In this document: piece after piece, positions 53,642 to 63,124 of the stretch
Numbering within the stretch: position 1 is the first letter of the stretch
Layout of the letters: every line of letters begins with the position of its first letter
NCBI RefSeq assembly: GCF_042676385.1
Contig: NZ_JBHTHA010000050.1
Coordinates: 1 to 64,000 of the forward strand
Length of the DNA stretch: 64,000 nucleotides
Direction: 5' to 3'
Source: Paenibacillus_E sp042676385
GTDB lineage: Bacteria; Bacillota; Bacilli; Paenibacillales; NBRC-103111
The notes under the pieces: model-generated
Told to the model about the DNA's origin: nothing
What the model saw: only the letters and a program-made list of their open reading frames with translations
Database searches by the model: none
Made by a program: the position numbers and the translations under genes

Positions 53642-55909
53642 TTATTGATTCAATTGCGCCAAGATCCGCTCAAGATGCTCCTCCGTCATGGCCTCACCGC
53701 TGAATGCGATCAAGGCGCGCAAAGGCAAATATTTCATGATCGCCTCCATCATATCTGAAGCATCGCCGGCATCCTCTCCTGCAGCGCCGAATGGATTCCG
53801 CTGCTTCAAGATGTGCTCGATGACCGGCCGCGTCGCTGGATCCGCTAGCAAATCTCCGACAGTCGAGTTGCGGGTCGCCTTCGCTCGAATGGCCGCCGTC
53901 GATTCGACGCGAACGGTATCCACTAGGACGATGTCTCGCGAGGATTTCCCTATCAGAATCTCGAACTCGCCCGTCTCGACGCGCCAATCCTTCGTATCGA
54001 CGTCGTAATAGGCGAACGAGCGCTTGTCGAGCGTGATCGTCACGGTCTTCTGCTCGCCTGGCGCAAGCTCCACCTTCGCGAAACCCTTCAGCTCTTTCAT
54101 CGGCCGGATCACCTTGCTTTCCACGTCGCGAACGAACAGCTGAACGATTTCTTTGCCGGCGCGATTTCCCGTGTTCTTCACCTTCACCTGAACGTCCAGC
54201 GTCTCGTCGTCGCGGATTTCCTTCTTCGCGATCGATAGATCGGAGTAAGCGAATGTCGTGTAGCTGAGGCCATGGCCGAATGGGAACAGCGGCTCGACTT
54301 TCTTCGTGTCGTAGTACCGGTACCCCACGAAGATGCCCTCCCGGTATTCCACCCGGTCCCCTTCGCCGAAGTAGAATAGATAGGACGGGTTGTCCTCAAG
54401 CCGAGTTGGGAACGTCTCGGCCAGCTTGCCGCACGGGTTCGCGTCCCCGAACAGCAGATCGGCGATCGCGCCGCCGAGCGCCTGCCCGCCCAGGTACGCC
54501 TCCAGCACTGCCTTCGCGCTTCCGATCCAAGGCATCTCCACCGGCGAGCCGTTGCTGAGGACGACGATGAGCTTCTGCTGCGCAGCGGCCACCGCTTGAA
54601 TCAGCTCGACCTGGTTGGCCGGCAGGCGCAAGTGCGTCCGGTCGTACCCCTCAGACTCGTAACGGTCCGGCAAGCCGACGAACAGAACGGCAACATCCGC
54701 TTGCGCCGCGGCACGGATCGCCTCCTCGACCATCTTATCGTCCGAAGCGTCGCTGTCCAAGTCGTAGCCTTGAGCGTAGGAAATCCGCGCCCCGCTGCCG
54801 GCCGACTTCGCGATCTCTTCCCGAATGTCCTCCAGCTTCGTCGGCTTGATATGCGAGCTTCCGCCGCCCTGGTACCGGGGCTTTGCAGCCAGCGCTCCAA
54901 TGACAGCGATGCTGCCTTCTTTAGCCAGGGGAAGTATGCCGCCTTCGTTCTTCAGCAGCACCATGCTTTCCCGCGCGACTTCTCTGGCAAGCTGATGATG
55001 CGCCTCGGGATCATAGCTGGCGCTTTGCTTTTTGCTGTCCACCGCTTTGAAAATAATCCGCAAAATCCGCTCAACCGCCCGGTCCAGCTTCTCCTCGGAC
55101 ACCTTCCCGGCGCGGACTGCTTCGACGATCTTCCGGTCGCCCGCCCCGCCGCTTGACGGCATTTCGAGCTCGAGGCCCGCGGCCAAGCCGTCCGCTCGCT
55201 CGTTGACGGCGCCCAAGTCGGAAACGACGAAGCCCTCGTGCCCCCATTCATTCTTCAGAATATCCGTCAGCAAGTATTCGTTCTCGGAAGCATATTCCCC
55301 GTTCACTTTGTTGTAGGAGGACATGACCGTCCACGGCTGCGACATCTTGACCGCGCCCTCGAAGCTTGCGAGATAAATCTCGCGCAGCGTCCGCTCGTCA
55401 ACGACGGAATCGCTTGTCATCCGGCGATGCTCCTGGTTGTTGGCGGCGAAATGCTTGAGCGACGTACCGACGCCCTGGCTCTGCACCCCGCGGATGTGGT
55501 GAGCGGCCATCTGGGAGGACAAGAACGGATCCTCCGAGAAGTATTCGAAGTTCCTGCCGCACAGCGGCGAACGCTTGATGTTCGCGCCGGGCCCAAGCAG
55601 AACGGCCACGTCCTCGGCCTGGCATTCCTCGCCGAGCGCCTGCCCCATCTTCTCAATCAGCTCGCGGTTCCACGAGCTCGCCACGCCGGACGCGGACGGA
55701 AAGCAGGTCGCCGGCACGCTGTCGAACAGGCCGACATGGTCGGCGCCTGCCTTCTGCTTGCGCAGGCCGTGAGGGCCGTCGGTCACCATGATCGACGGGA
55801 TGCCGAGCCGTTCGATCCCTTTCAGATGCCAGAAGTCTTGCCCGGAGCACATGCCGGCTTTCTCCTCCAGCGTCATCTGAGAAATCAATGTCTTTAAGTC
55901 GCGTTCCAT
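53642..55909 (-). CDS. GH3 beta-glucosidase/xylosidase with FnIII-like domain
   Basis: A 755-aa intracellular enzyme of the short GH3 type. N-terminal barrel with TDGPHGLRKQ, SLKHFAANNQEHRRM; the nucleophile aspartate is in GFVVSDLGAVNERADGLAAG (about 231). A middle alpha/beta sandwich (VAREGSMVLLKNEGGILPLA-type) carries KxxHxG-like acids, and a C-terminal fibronectin-like domain follows FGHGLSYTTFAYS. The gene is much more GC-rich than its neighbours. GGGGAGGAAA precedes the ATG. Substrate probably short beta-glucosides or xylosides. Confidence 0.9.
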   Translation of the reverse strand: MERDLKTLISQMTLEEKAGMCSGQDFWHLKGIERLGIPSIMVTDGPHGLRKQKAGADHVGLFDSVPATCFPSASGVASSWNRELIEKMGQALGEECQAEDVAVLLGPGANIKRSPLCGRNFEYFSEDPFLSSQMAAHHIRGVQSQGVGTSLKHFAANNQEHRRMTSDSVVDERTLREIYLASFEGAVKMSQPWTVMSSYNKVNGEYASENEYLLTDILKNEWGHEGFVVSDLGAVNERADGLAAGLELEMPSSGGAGDRKIVEAVRAGKVSEEKLDRAVERILRIIFKAVDSKKQSASYDPEAHHQLAREVARESMVLLKNEGGILPLAKEGSIAVIGALAAKPRYQGGGSSHIKPTKLEDIREEIAKSAGSGARISYAQGYDLDSDASDDKMVEEAIRAAAQADVAVLFVGLPDRYESEGYDRTHLRLPANQVELIQAVAAAQQKLIVVLSNGSPVEMPWIGSAKAVLEAYLGGQALGGAIADLLFGDANPCGKLAETFPTRLEDNPSYLFYFGEGDRVEYREGIFVGYRYYDTKKVEPLFPFGHGLSYTTFAYSDLSIAKKEIRDDETLDVQVKVKNTGNRAGKEIVQLFVRDVESKVIRPMKELKGFAKVELAPGEQKTVTITLDKRSFAYYDVDTKDWRVETGEFEILIGKSSRDIVLVDTVRVESTAAIRAKATRNSTVGDLLADPATRPVIEHILKQRNPFGAAGEDAGDASDMMEAIMKYLPLRALIAFSGEAMTEEHLERILAQLNQ

Positions 55910-55969
55910 TTCTTTTCCTCCCCATATATCTGCTTTGCTCCCATACCAACGGCGGCTTCGGCGCTAGCT

Positions 55970-56140
55970 TTAAACCGCTTTGAATACTTCGCCTTCGGTT
56001 ATTCCTTTTTCATTAAAGGCATCCACTCTGACATATACCGGCCGATCTTTTATTAAAGCCTTGATCGATAACTGATTGCCGCCGAATATCATGTGACTAT
56101 GATATAGTTTCTCAGGCGCGAAGCCCCATAGCACGTTAGG
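55970..56140 (-). pseudogene. C-terminal scrap of a glycoside hydrolase (GH43/xylosidase type)
   Basis: After an in-frame stop the minus strand reads NVLWGFAPEKLYHSHMIFGG and YVRVDAFNEKGITEGEVFKA before its stop. This is the fibronectin-like C-terminal segment found in xylosidase-type GH43 relatives (NVLWGxAPDKLYHS ... NENGITEG). About 56 residues remain; the catalytic propeller is absent. It sits between the two GH3 genes, so the ancestral cluster probably had a further hydrolase here. Confidence 0.75.
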
Positions 56141-56158
56141 TCATTTTCGTCCCGCATG

Positions 56159-58684
56159 TCATTCGCCCATCAGTTCAAATGACGCTTCAGTCACGTCGCG
56201 GGAATTCGAACCGATAAACACCTTGAATTCCCCCGGCTCCACTTCGTATTTCATTTCGGAATTCCAGAACGCAAGCTCCGCTGTCGTGATCGTGAAGCGA
56301 ACCTCCGTGCTTTCGCCCGCGGCGAGCGTCACCTTAGAGAATCCTTTCAGCTCTTTCACCGGACGGACGACGCTTCCATACAGATCCCGGATGTACATCT
56401 GCACGGTTTCCTCCCCGTCTACCGTTCCCGTATTCGTCACGGTCACGCTGGCGATGATCGATTCCGAAGCTGTCATCCGGTTCTGCGACAGACGAATATC
56501 GGAATATTCAAACGTCGAATAGCTAAGTCCGAAGCCAAACGGATAGAGCGGCTCGTTCGGACCGTCGAGAAACTTGGATATGAATTTCTGGTTCTTGTTG
56601 CTTTCCGTCACCGGTCTGCCTGTATTGAAGTGATTGTAATAGACAGGAACTTGCCCGCCCTTCGCCGGAAAGCTCATTGTCAGCTTGCCGGACGGATTGC
56701 AATCGCCGAACAGCACGTCGGCAATCGCATGTCCTGCTTGCGAACCGAGGAACCACGTCTCTACAATGGCATCGACACGGCCGTCGAACCAATCGAGCAC
56801 AAGTGGCCGCCCGTTCGTCAGCACGAGCACCGTCGGCTTGCCCAGCCGCATGACTTCTTCCGCCAGCCGCAGCTGCGCTTCCGGCAGCGTAATGTCCATG
56901 CGGGATGAGGCTTCTCCGGACATATCGCTGTTTTCGCCAAGCGCCAGAATGACGACGTCCGCTTGCTCTGCCGCCGCGACAGCCTGCGCGATGCCGCCCT
57001 CGATCTCGGCTTCCACCCGGCAGCCTTCCACAACGCGCAACCGCTCCGGAGCAATGCCTCTGCTCTCCAGCCCTTGCCGAAGCGTGACGGTTTCGTGACC
57101 GTAACGGGAAAACTGCCAAGGACCGAGCAAATCTTTGCTGTCGCCGAACGGACCGATCAGCGCCACGTTCCTTGCTTCGCCCGCGAGAGGCAGAACGCCG
57201 TTATTTTTCAGAAGCACGATCGATTTGCGAGCCAGCTCGCGGCTTGCCTGCAAATGCGCATCGCTGAAGTTGTATTCGATCTCCTTCTCCGGCCTGATAT
57301 AGCGGAACGGATCGTCCATAATGCCGATTTTGAACTTGTACGTCAGAATTCGGCGCACCGCGTCGTCGAGCTGCGCTTCCGAAACGAGACCTTCCTTAAT
57401 CAGCAGAGGCAAATGATCGTATGCCCGCGTGACCATCTCGACGTCCATCGTCGCGTCAAGCGCTTTCTTCGCGGCTTCCTTCGCGTCCTTGGCATTTCCG
57501 TGAAGTATGATCTCGTCGATCGCACCGTAATCGGAAATCAGGATGCCTTCAAACCCAAGCTCTTTGCGCAGCAGATCGTTGAGCAGAAACCAGTTTGCGG
57601 CGACCGGAACGCCTTGATAGATGTTGAACGAGTTCATCACCGAGCCGGCACCCGCTTCAATGCCAGCCTGGAATGGAGGCAAATATACGTTTCGCAAGGT
57701 GCCTTCGGAAATATCGACGGTATTATAGTCCCTACCCGCTTCCGCAGCACCGTATGCGATAAAATGCTTCAAGCACGCGATAATCGTTTCTGTATCGAAC
57801 AGGCTGTTGCCTTGGAAACCTTCCACCTGCGCCTTGGCGATAACGCTCCCCAAATATGGGTCTTCACCGGCACCCTCTACGACACGTCCCCAGCGGGGAT
57901 CTCTCGTGATATCGACCATCGGCCCGTGGTTATAGGTAATGCCGGCGGCGCTCGCTTCTTTGGCCGCGATGGAGCAAGCCAGCTTGATTGCCTCCGGATC
58001 CCAGCTGCAGGACCAGGCGAGCGGAACGGGGAAAATCGTCTGATGGCCGTGAATGACGTCCGCATTAAACATGAGCGGAATGCCGTGCGGAGATTGCTCC
58101 ACGGCAATTTTCTGCAGCTCGAACACGCGACGGCTGTCGAATGCGCCCAAGATCGAGCCCGCTCTTCCTTCCGCCACGAGCTTCTCCGGCGGGTCGGAGG
58201 CGACGTCGCCGCCGAACGAGAAGTTCGAGGCCATGCATTGGCTCATCTGTCCGACTTTATCCTGAACGCTCATCCGACCGAGCAAATCTTCTACCGCCTG
58301 ACGGATCTCTTCGTCCGTCCGCTTCACGACATCTTGTTTCCGGTAGGGGGCCACTTCTTCAATCAGATCCTCCGCCAAGGAAGGGCCGCGGCCTTTCGCG
58401 CCTTCAATCGGGAAAGCTTCGCGGAACGGAAGCTTGATCCGGCCGCTGAACGAGCTCTCCAGGAAGGAAAGATCGAGCTCCACCGGGTCGTTCGGTGCAA
58501 ATGCGGAAAACCCGACAGCCTGGAGACGGTTTCCGTCCACGGTTACCTTCGTGATCGTGATAGGTAACGGAAAGGGTTCCGTTACAACGGACAAGGTGTA
58601 ACCTTCCTTTTTCTCAATAATAAACTGCAGCTTCATACGGGCTTGCGGCGGCTTGAATAAAGCGTGCCAAATTCCGGTAATCAT
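56159..58684 (-). CDS. GH3 beta-glycosidase with extra N-terminal domain
   Basis: An 841-aa protein without signal peptide. Residues 1-110 form an additional beta-rich domain of unknown role. The GH3 barrel follows: DKVGQMSQCMASNFSFGGDV, PLMFNADVIHGHQTIFPVPL, RDPRWGRVVEGAGEDPYLGS, with the nucleophile aspartate in GILISDYGAIDEI near 382. A sandwich domain (SIVLLKNNGVLPLAGEARNV, ALGENSDMSGEASSRMDI) and a C-terminal fibronectin-like domain (FGLSYSTFEYSDI) complete it. This architecture suits beta-glucosidases and beta-xylosidases. It lies 58 bp after the locus C permeases and is probably co-transcribed with them. Confidence 0.9.
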   Translation of the reverse strand: MITGIWHALFKPPQARMKLQFIIEKKEGYTLSVVTEPFPLPITITKVTVDGNRLQAVGFSAFAPNDPVELDLSFLESSFSGRIKLPFREAFPIEGAKGRGPSLAEDLIEEVAPYRKQDVVKRTDEEIRQAVEDLLGRMSVQDKVGQMSQCMASNFSFGGDVASDPPEKLVAEGRAGSILGAFDSRRVFELQKIAVEQSPHGIPLMFNADVIHGHQTIFPVPLAWSCSWDPEAIKLACSIAAKEASAAGITYNHGPMVDITRDPRWGRVVEGAGEDPYLGSVIAKAQVEGFQGNSLFDTETIIACLKHFIAYGAAEAGRDYNTVDISEGTLRNVYLPPFQAGIEAGAGSVMNSFNIYQGVPVAANWFLLNDLLRKELGFEGILISDYGAIDEIILHGNAKDAKEAAKKALDATMDVEMVTRAYDHLPLLIKEGLVSEAQLDDAVRRILTYKFKIGIMDDPFRYIRPEKEIEYNFSDAHLQASRELARKSIVLLKNNGVLPLAGEARNVALIGPFGDSKDLLGPWQFSRYGHETVTLRQGLESRGIAPERLRVVEGCRVEAEIEGGIAQAVAAAEQADVVILALGENSDMSGEASSRMDITLPEAQLRLAEEVMRLGKPTVLVLTNGRPLVLDWFDGRVDAIVETWFLGSQAGHAIADVLFGDCNPSGKLTMSFPAKGGQVPVYYNHFNTGRPVTESNKNQKFISKFLDGPNEPLYPFGFGLSYSTFEYSDIRLSQNRMTASESIIASVTVTNTGTVDGEETVQMYIRDLYGSVVRPVKELKGFSKVTLAAGESTEVRFTITTAELAFWNSEMKYEVEPGEFKVFIGSNSRDVTEASFELMGE

Positions 58685-58742
58685 AGATTCATCTCCCTTT
58701 CACTAAATTAAGCTTTTACCATTACCACTCCGTTTGATTGAT

Positions 58743-59633
58743 TCAGCCTTTCACTGCACCGATTGTCATGCCCTTGACAAAATACTTCTGAAAGAACGGA
58801 TATGCGATCAAAATCGGGATCACGCCAATCACCGCAATCGCCATCCGGAACGTTTCGCTTGGCAGCTGCGCGACCGCTTCGCCTGCATGCGAGCTCATAT
58901 CACTGTTGCTTGCCAAGAACTGGATGTCCGACATAATCCGGTTCAGCACGTTCTGCAGACTGAACAATTTGGGGTCGGTTACATAAATCAAGCCGTTGTT
59001 CCAATCGTTCCAGTACGCAAGCCCTTGAAACAAGCCGACCGTGGCCAAAATCGGAAGCGACAGCGGCAGGACGATTTTATAATACATCTTGAATTCGCTC
59101 GCACCGTCCATGCTTGCCGATTCCAGCACCGGAACCGGTATCGTTGTCATAAAGAACGTCCGCATCAGCAGCACGTTGAAGCCGTTCATCAAAAGTCCCG
59201 GAACGAGCAAAGCCCAAAGCGTATTTTTGATATGGAACACCTGTGTATAAATCAGGTAGGTCGGAACGAGACCGCCGTTAAACAGCAAGGTGAAGAACAG
59301 CATAAAAGCGAAGAACGTTCCGCCCGGCAAATCGCGCCGCGATAGCGGATAGGCCAGCATCGAGGTGATCAGCAAGCTTGCCGCCGTCCCTACCACCGTA
59401 ATCAGAATCGTAATCCCGTATGCGTTAAACACAAGAGACGATTGCTGCCACAAATATTCATATGCGTTCAAACTGAAATGCTTTGGAAAAAAGGAGTAGC
59501 CGTTCTGCAGAATGGTCGTTTCATCGGTCACGGAGGACATCGCCAGCAGCACAAAAGGAAGCAGACAGCAGAGAGAGAACGAGATCATAATCAGATGCGC
59601 CGCCCATTGCCAAACCCGATTTTCGATATTCAT
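58743..59633 (-). CDS. Sugar ABC transporter permease (LplC/YtcP-type), locus C
   Basis: A 296-aa membrane protein with six segments, EAA loop ESASMDGASEFKMYYKIVLP and C terminus FVKGMTIGAVKG. Closely similar to the locus B permease at 46596 (shared LLFNGGLVPTYLIYTQVFHI block), showing that B and C are duplicated systems. AAGGGGGATC precedes the ATG. It follows its partner by 11 bp. Confidence 0.92.
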   Translation of the reverse strand: MNIENRVWQWAAHLIMISFSLCCLLPFVLLAMSSVTDETTILQNGYSFFPKHFSLNAYEYLWQQSSLVFNAYGITILITVVGTAASLLITSMLAYPLSRRDLPGGTFFAFMLFFTLLFNGGLVPTYLIYTQVFHIKNTLWALLVPGLLMNGFNVLLMRTFFMTTIPVPVLESASMDGASEFKMYYKIVLPLSLPILATVGLFQGLAYWNDWNNGLIYVTDPKLFSLQNVLNRIMSDIQFLASNSDMSSHAGEAVAQLPSETFRMAIAVIGVIPILIAYPFFQKYFVKGMTIGAVKG

Positions 59634-59644
59634 GATGATCCCCC

Positions 59645-60553
59645 TTAGAACAATGCGTTTTCTTTATTGATTTTTCGGACGACATAGTTGGAAACAATGA
59701 CAAGCACGAAGCCGACAACCGATTGATAGAACCCGGCCGCCGCCGACATGCCGATGTTGCCGAGCTGCAGAAGACCGCGGAACACGTACGTATCGATGAC
59801 GTTGGTGGTGCTGAACAGGGCGCCTGCGTTCATCGGAACTTGATAAAAAAGTCCGAAGTCGGAGTAGAAAATGCGGCCGATCGCCAGCAGCGTCAGCATA
59901 ATGATGACGGGAGTGATCAGTGGAATGGTTATTGTACGGATTTGCTGCCACTTGGAAGCTCCGTCCAGCTTCGCTGCCTCGTAATACTCGGGATCGATGC
60001 CGATGATGGCGGCCAGGTACACGATGCAGGAGTAACCCGCCCCCTTCCAGATATGAACCAGTGTAATAATGATCGGCCAGTACTTCGGCTCGTTGTACCA
60101 GCTGATCGGTTCGATACCGAGAGCCGGCAAAATCGTTTTGTTCATAAACCCGCTCTCCATGCTCAGCATGGAATAGACGAGATAACTGACCAGTACCATC
60201 GAAATCAAAAAGGGCAAAATAATCATGCTTTGATATAGACGGGAAGCAAATTTGCTTTTGATCTCATTAAGCAGGATGGCGAAGCCTACGGCAACGACGA
60301 GACCGATGACGATAAAGGCCGCGTTATAAAAAATCGTATTGCGGGTGATGATAAAAGCATCCGACGTTTGGAACAGAAATTTGAAGTTTTCAAAGCCGAT
60401 CCAATCGCTCCCCCAGATGCCTTTCACGAAATTGATGTCCTTGAAAGCGATGGTGAGTCCGAACATCGGCAAATAGTTATTGATGATCAAATAGGCGATG
60501 CCCGGGATCATCATCAGATAGAGCGGGCTGTATTTCCAAATTCGTTTGGCCAT
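59645..60553 (-). CDS. Sugar ABC transporter permease (LplB/YteP-type), locus C
   Basis: A 302-aa membrane protein from ATG 60553 (AAAGGGGAAC upstream). Six segments, EAA loop YYEAAKLDGASKWQQIRTIT, ending NYVVRKINKENALF. Closely similar to the locus B permease at 47495 (shared FYSDFGLFYQVPMNAGALF-type block). First gene of a permease-permease-GH3 unit under the regulon promoter at 60613. Confidence 0.92.
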   Translation of the reverse strand: MAKRIWKYSPLYLMMIPGIAYLIINNYLPMFGLTIAFKDINFVKGIWGSDWIGFENFKFLFQTSDAFIITRNTIFYNAAFIVIGLVVAVGFAILLNEIKSKFASRLYQSMIILPFLISMVLVSYLVYSMLSMESGFMNKTILPALGIEPISWYNEPKYWPIIITLVHIWKGAGYSCIVYLAAIIGIDPEYYEAAKLDGASKWQQIRTITIPLITPVIIMLTLLAIGRIFYSDFGLFYQVPMNAGALFSTTNVIDTYVFRGLLQLGNIGMSAAAGFYQSVVGFVLVIVSNYVVRKINKENALF

Positions 60554-60612
60554 GCTAGGCGTTCCCCTTTCATTGCTGGTTGGCTGCAAAAATTTCGTGT
60601 TGCCGTACTTTC

Positions 60613-60678
60613 ATCTTAAAGAAATCCGGGTAACCCCACTACCGTTCCCACGACTTCCGAATTGCACTTTGCCGACCA
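60613..60678 (-). promoter_or_regulatory. Regulon promoter of permease operon C
   Basis: Minus strand: a weaker half-site TGGTCGGCA (60670-60678), half-site AAGTCGTGG (60648-60656), GGTAG in place of GTTAG (60639-60643), 20 nt, TAAGAT (60613-60618). It is the most diverged copy, so it may answer to a paralogous regulator. Confidence 0.65.
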
Positions 60679-60696
60679 TGCTTCCTGCTCTCTTCG

Positions 60697-60738
60697 CAAA
60701 AATGATCCCCTTCAACAGATGCATTGAGAGGGATCATT
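60697..60738 (-). terminator. Terminator after GH2 of locus C
   Basis: AATGATCCC pairs perfectly with GGGATCATT, and the minus strand continues TTTTTGC. It lies 9 nt after the GH2 stop codon and isolates the next promoter. Confidence 0.85.
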
Positions 60739-60746
60739 CGCAAGCA

Positions 60747-63038
60747 TTATTTTTTAATGACATTCAGCTCTTTGTCGATGACCGCCACCAATTCAGGGAT
60801 GATGTTGAGTTGCACCAGCTGGGACATTTTCTGAATGGACATGACGCTTTTCGTCGCCTCAAAGAACGGATTATTGATCATTTCTCCGAAATATTTAAGA
60901 AATACCGCTTTCGCCTCTTCATTGCCGTAAAGGTCTTCAATCGTATCGAATGTGGAATAATACCCGTCCTTCAATTCAATGGGTTCGGCATTGGACAGAT
61001 CGAATTTCTCAAACCAATTGACGGCGTTTTTCGCTCTGTCCGGTTTGATGTGGATATAGCTTTGGTCCGCTTCCGAGGCAAGACGGAGCACCATGGAATC
61101 CTTATGGATAGCACCTTGCTCATCCGTGCCTTCGACTCTGATCTCATTGTCCCCTTCGAATAAGGTAGCATTCTTTACGATTTTCACAGGTTCTTCGCTC
61201 TTGATTTCAGCAAGATGAACATCATTCAGATATACACGGATATGAGGCAAATTGGACAAGATCATAATGTCATTTAACTCTTGGTGCCTGTTGACAAAGC
61301 GCCGGCCTGCTAGATGAACGAAGGGGTCCTTGGACCAATATGCCTTGTACAAATAGAAGGCGTCCTTCTTGAGTTTGCGGTCGATCGTGACGAGCCCCTT
61401 CTGGTTTTTGCCGATTTCGCCTCCCTCGTTGCGGTTGGCGCTGCCGAAATCGAACATGTTCCATACATATCCGCCCAGTACATAAGGCCGCTTATTGATC
61501 GCTTCAATGGCGTTCCGATGGAACAGGAGCTGGTATTCCTCCGTATAATCTTGAACTTGCGGCGTATAGGAATGGTATTTCGGGTTCGTATCCACCCCAT
61601 ACTCGGACAAAATCAGCGGGACGTCGGGCCGCGCTTGATGAAACGCGTCGAAGCGGTCCTGCAAATCCTTGATTTCGCCGTAGTACCAGCCATAATACAA
61701 ATTGTAGCCGACAATGTCGGTAAAGCCGTTGATCACACTTTCATCCTGTACCCCGTTAATATTGGCTTGGGTCGTGAGCCGATAAGGATCCAGGCGTTTG
61801 GCAAGTGCTGCCAACCTTTGGATCGATGTATACGTCTGCTCCGTCTCCACGGCGATCGTGATTTCGTTTTGCACGCCCCAGCCATAGATCGAGCAGTGAT
61901 TATAAGCCTGCTTAATGAGCTTTTCCAGCTGTTCATCGGCGTTACGGTTTTCCGGGTCTTTGGTGGAAGGAATGCTGATAAACGGGATCTCGGCCCATAC
62001 CAATATACCGTAACGGTCGCATAAGCTGTAGAAATAGTCGTCGTGCTGATAGTGGGCAAGACGAACGCTATTGGCTCCGATCTCGCGGATCAAAGCCATA
62101 TCCTCATCCATATGCGCTCTCGTAATCGCATTGCCGACGCCTCCGAAATCCTGGTGGCGGCATACGCCGTTCAACTTGACCGGCTTTCCGTTCAGAAGCA
62201 GGCCCTGGTCCGTCGTCACTTCTATCGATCTGAATCCGATATCGATCGTGCGAGAATCGCGAATACGTCCATCCACGATGACGGATACTTCCGCCTTGTA
62301 TAGATAAGGCTGCTCCACGCCGTCCCAAAGCATCGGACGGGCGACCTCGCCTTTTATGCTGAATGCAGCCGAGTCCGCACCAGCTGCCATCTTCGAATTT
62401 GTTGTCAGCACTGTATTTCCGTCCTGATCCTTGAGCTGCACTTGAATCGTTCCCTCGGCGAACGTCTTGGTTTCATTGACAACTTGGCCTTGAACGAGCA
62501 GCTCAAACCTCTGCTCATCTGTTCGCTGCTGCGATAAATAAACGCCGTCCCGGCCGTTATCCATAACGTCGAAATGGATGTCGTCCATGACAAGCAGCTT
62601 TACTTCCCGGTATAATCCGCCATAGAACGTAAAATCCGCCATTAACGGAAATACGTCATTGTGGTTACTGTTATCAACCCGGATGGAGATCAGATTATCT
62701 CCTGCTTTCAAATAGGGAGACAGAGGGACCCGAAACATGGCGTATCCGCAACGACTCTCCCCGGCCAGACGGCCGTTGACATATACGTGCCCGATATTTC
62801 CCGCGGCTCCGATCTCCAAGTAAATGCGCTTTTCCAGATCCTCCGCGGAGACGTCCAGGATTCGCTGATACCAGCATTGCCCCCGATAATACGGCTCGCT
62901 GCTGCCTTGCCCGTCGGTATCGTTCCAGGTATGCGGCAGTGTGACGGTCTGAAACAGTTGGCTAAGCTCGCCAGCATAGGAAGGATCGTTCTTCTTAGAG
63001 AACATCCATTGATCGTTGATTTGCACGGTATGTACCAT
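60747..63038 (-). CDS. GH2 beta-galactosidase-like hydrolase
   Basis: A 763-aa intracellular enzyme from ATG 63038, which has GGAAAGGGGAAT upstream; the longest frame starts 36 codons earlier inside the binding-protein terminator. Domains: jelly roll (IYLEIGAAGNIGHVYVNGRL), immunoglobulin-like domain, TIM barrel. NGVCRHQDFGGVGNAITRAH is the family pattern before the barrel; acid/base glutamate is in GWGVQNEITIA (about 390) and nucleophile in ILSEYGVDTNP (about 478). The carboxylate-binding N-K motif is absent, so galactosidase or a related activity is likelier than glucuronidase. It follows the solute-binding protein C gene. Confidence 0.88.
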   Translation of the reverse strand: MVHTVQINDQWMFSKKNDPSYAGELSQLFQTVTLPHTWNDTDGQGSSEPYYRGQCWYQRILDVSAEDLEKRIYLEIGAAGNIGHVYVNGRLAGESRCGYAMFRVPLSPYLKAGDNLISIRVDNSNHNDVFPLMADFTFYGGLYREVKLLVMDDIHFDVMDNGRDGVYLSQQRTDEQRFELLVQGQVVNETKTFAEGTIQVQLKDQDGNTVLTTNSKMAAGADSAAFSIKGEVARPMLWDGVEQPYLYKAEVSVIVDGRIRDSRTIDIGFRSIEVTTDQGLLLNGKPVKLNGVCRHQDFGGVGNAITRAHMDEDMALIREIGANSVRLAHYQHDDYFYSLCDRYGILVWAEIPFISIPSTKDPENRNADEQLEKLIKQAYNHCSIYGWGVQNEITIAVETEQTYTSIQRLAALAKRLDPYRLTTQANINGVQDESVINGFTDIVGYNLYYGWYYGEIKDLQDRFDAFHQARPDVPLILSEYGVDTNPKYHSYTPQVQDYTEEYQLLFHRNAIEAINKRPYVLGGYVWNMFDFGSANRNEGGEIGKNQKGLVTIDRKLKKDAFYLYKAYWSKDPFVHLAGRRFVNRHQELNDIMILSNLPHIRVYLNDVHLAEIKSEEPVKIVKNATLFEGDNEIRVEGTDEQGAIHKDSMVLRLASEADQSYIHIKPDRAKNAVNWFEKFDLSNAEPIELKDGYYSTFDTIEDLYGNEEAKAVFLKYFGEMINNPFFEATKSVMSIQKMSQLVQLNIIPELVAVIDKELNVIKK

Positions 63039-63085
63039 TGTACATTCCCCTTTCCGTTTGCCTTGATGTTTTCTGCAAATGAAAT

Positions 63086-63113
63086 GCCCGGTCAACAGGT
63101 ACGTTAACCGGGC
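63086..63113 (-). terminator. Stem-loop between solute-binding protein C and GH2
   Basis: GCCCGGT(T/C)AAC arms form an 11-bp stem with one mismatch, 11 nt after the binding protein stop codon. It is placed like the elements at 6257 and 41429. Confidence 0.7.
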
Positions 63114-63124
63114 GCGCTGACTGA

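Noticed and set aside
56963..58567. 534-aa plus-strand frame opposite the second GH3
   Set aside because: Antisense shadow in GC-rich DNA, Arg/Leu/Phe-biased translation, no ribosome binding site.
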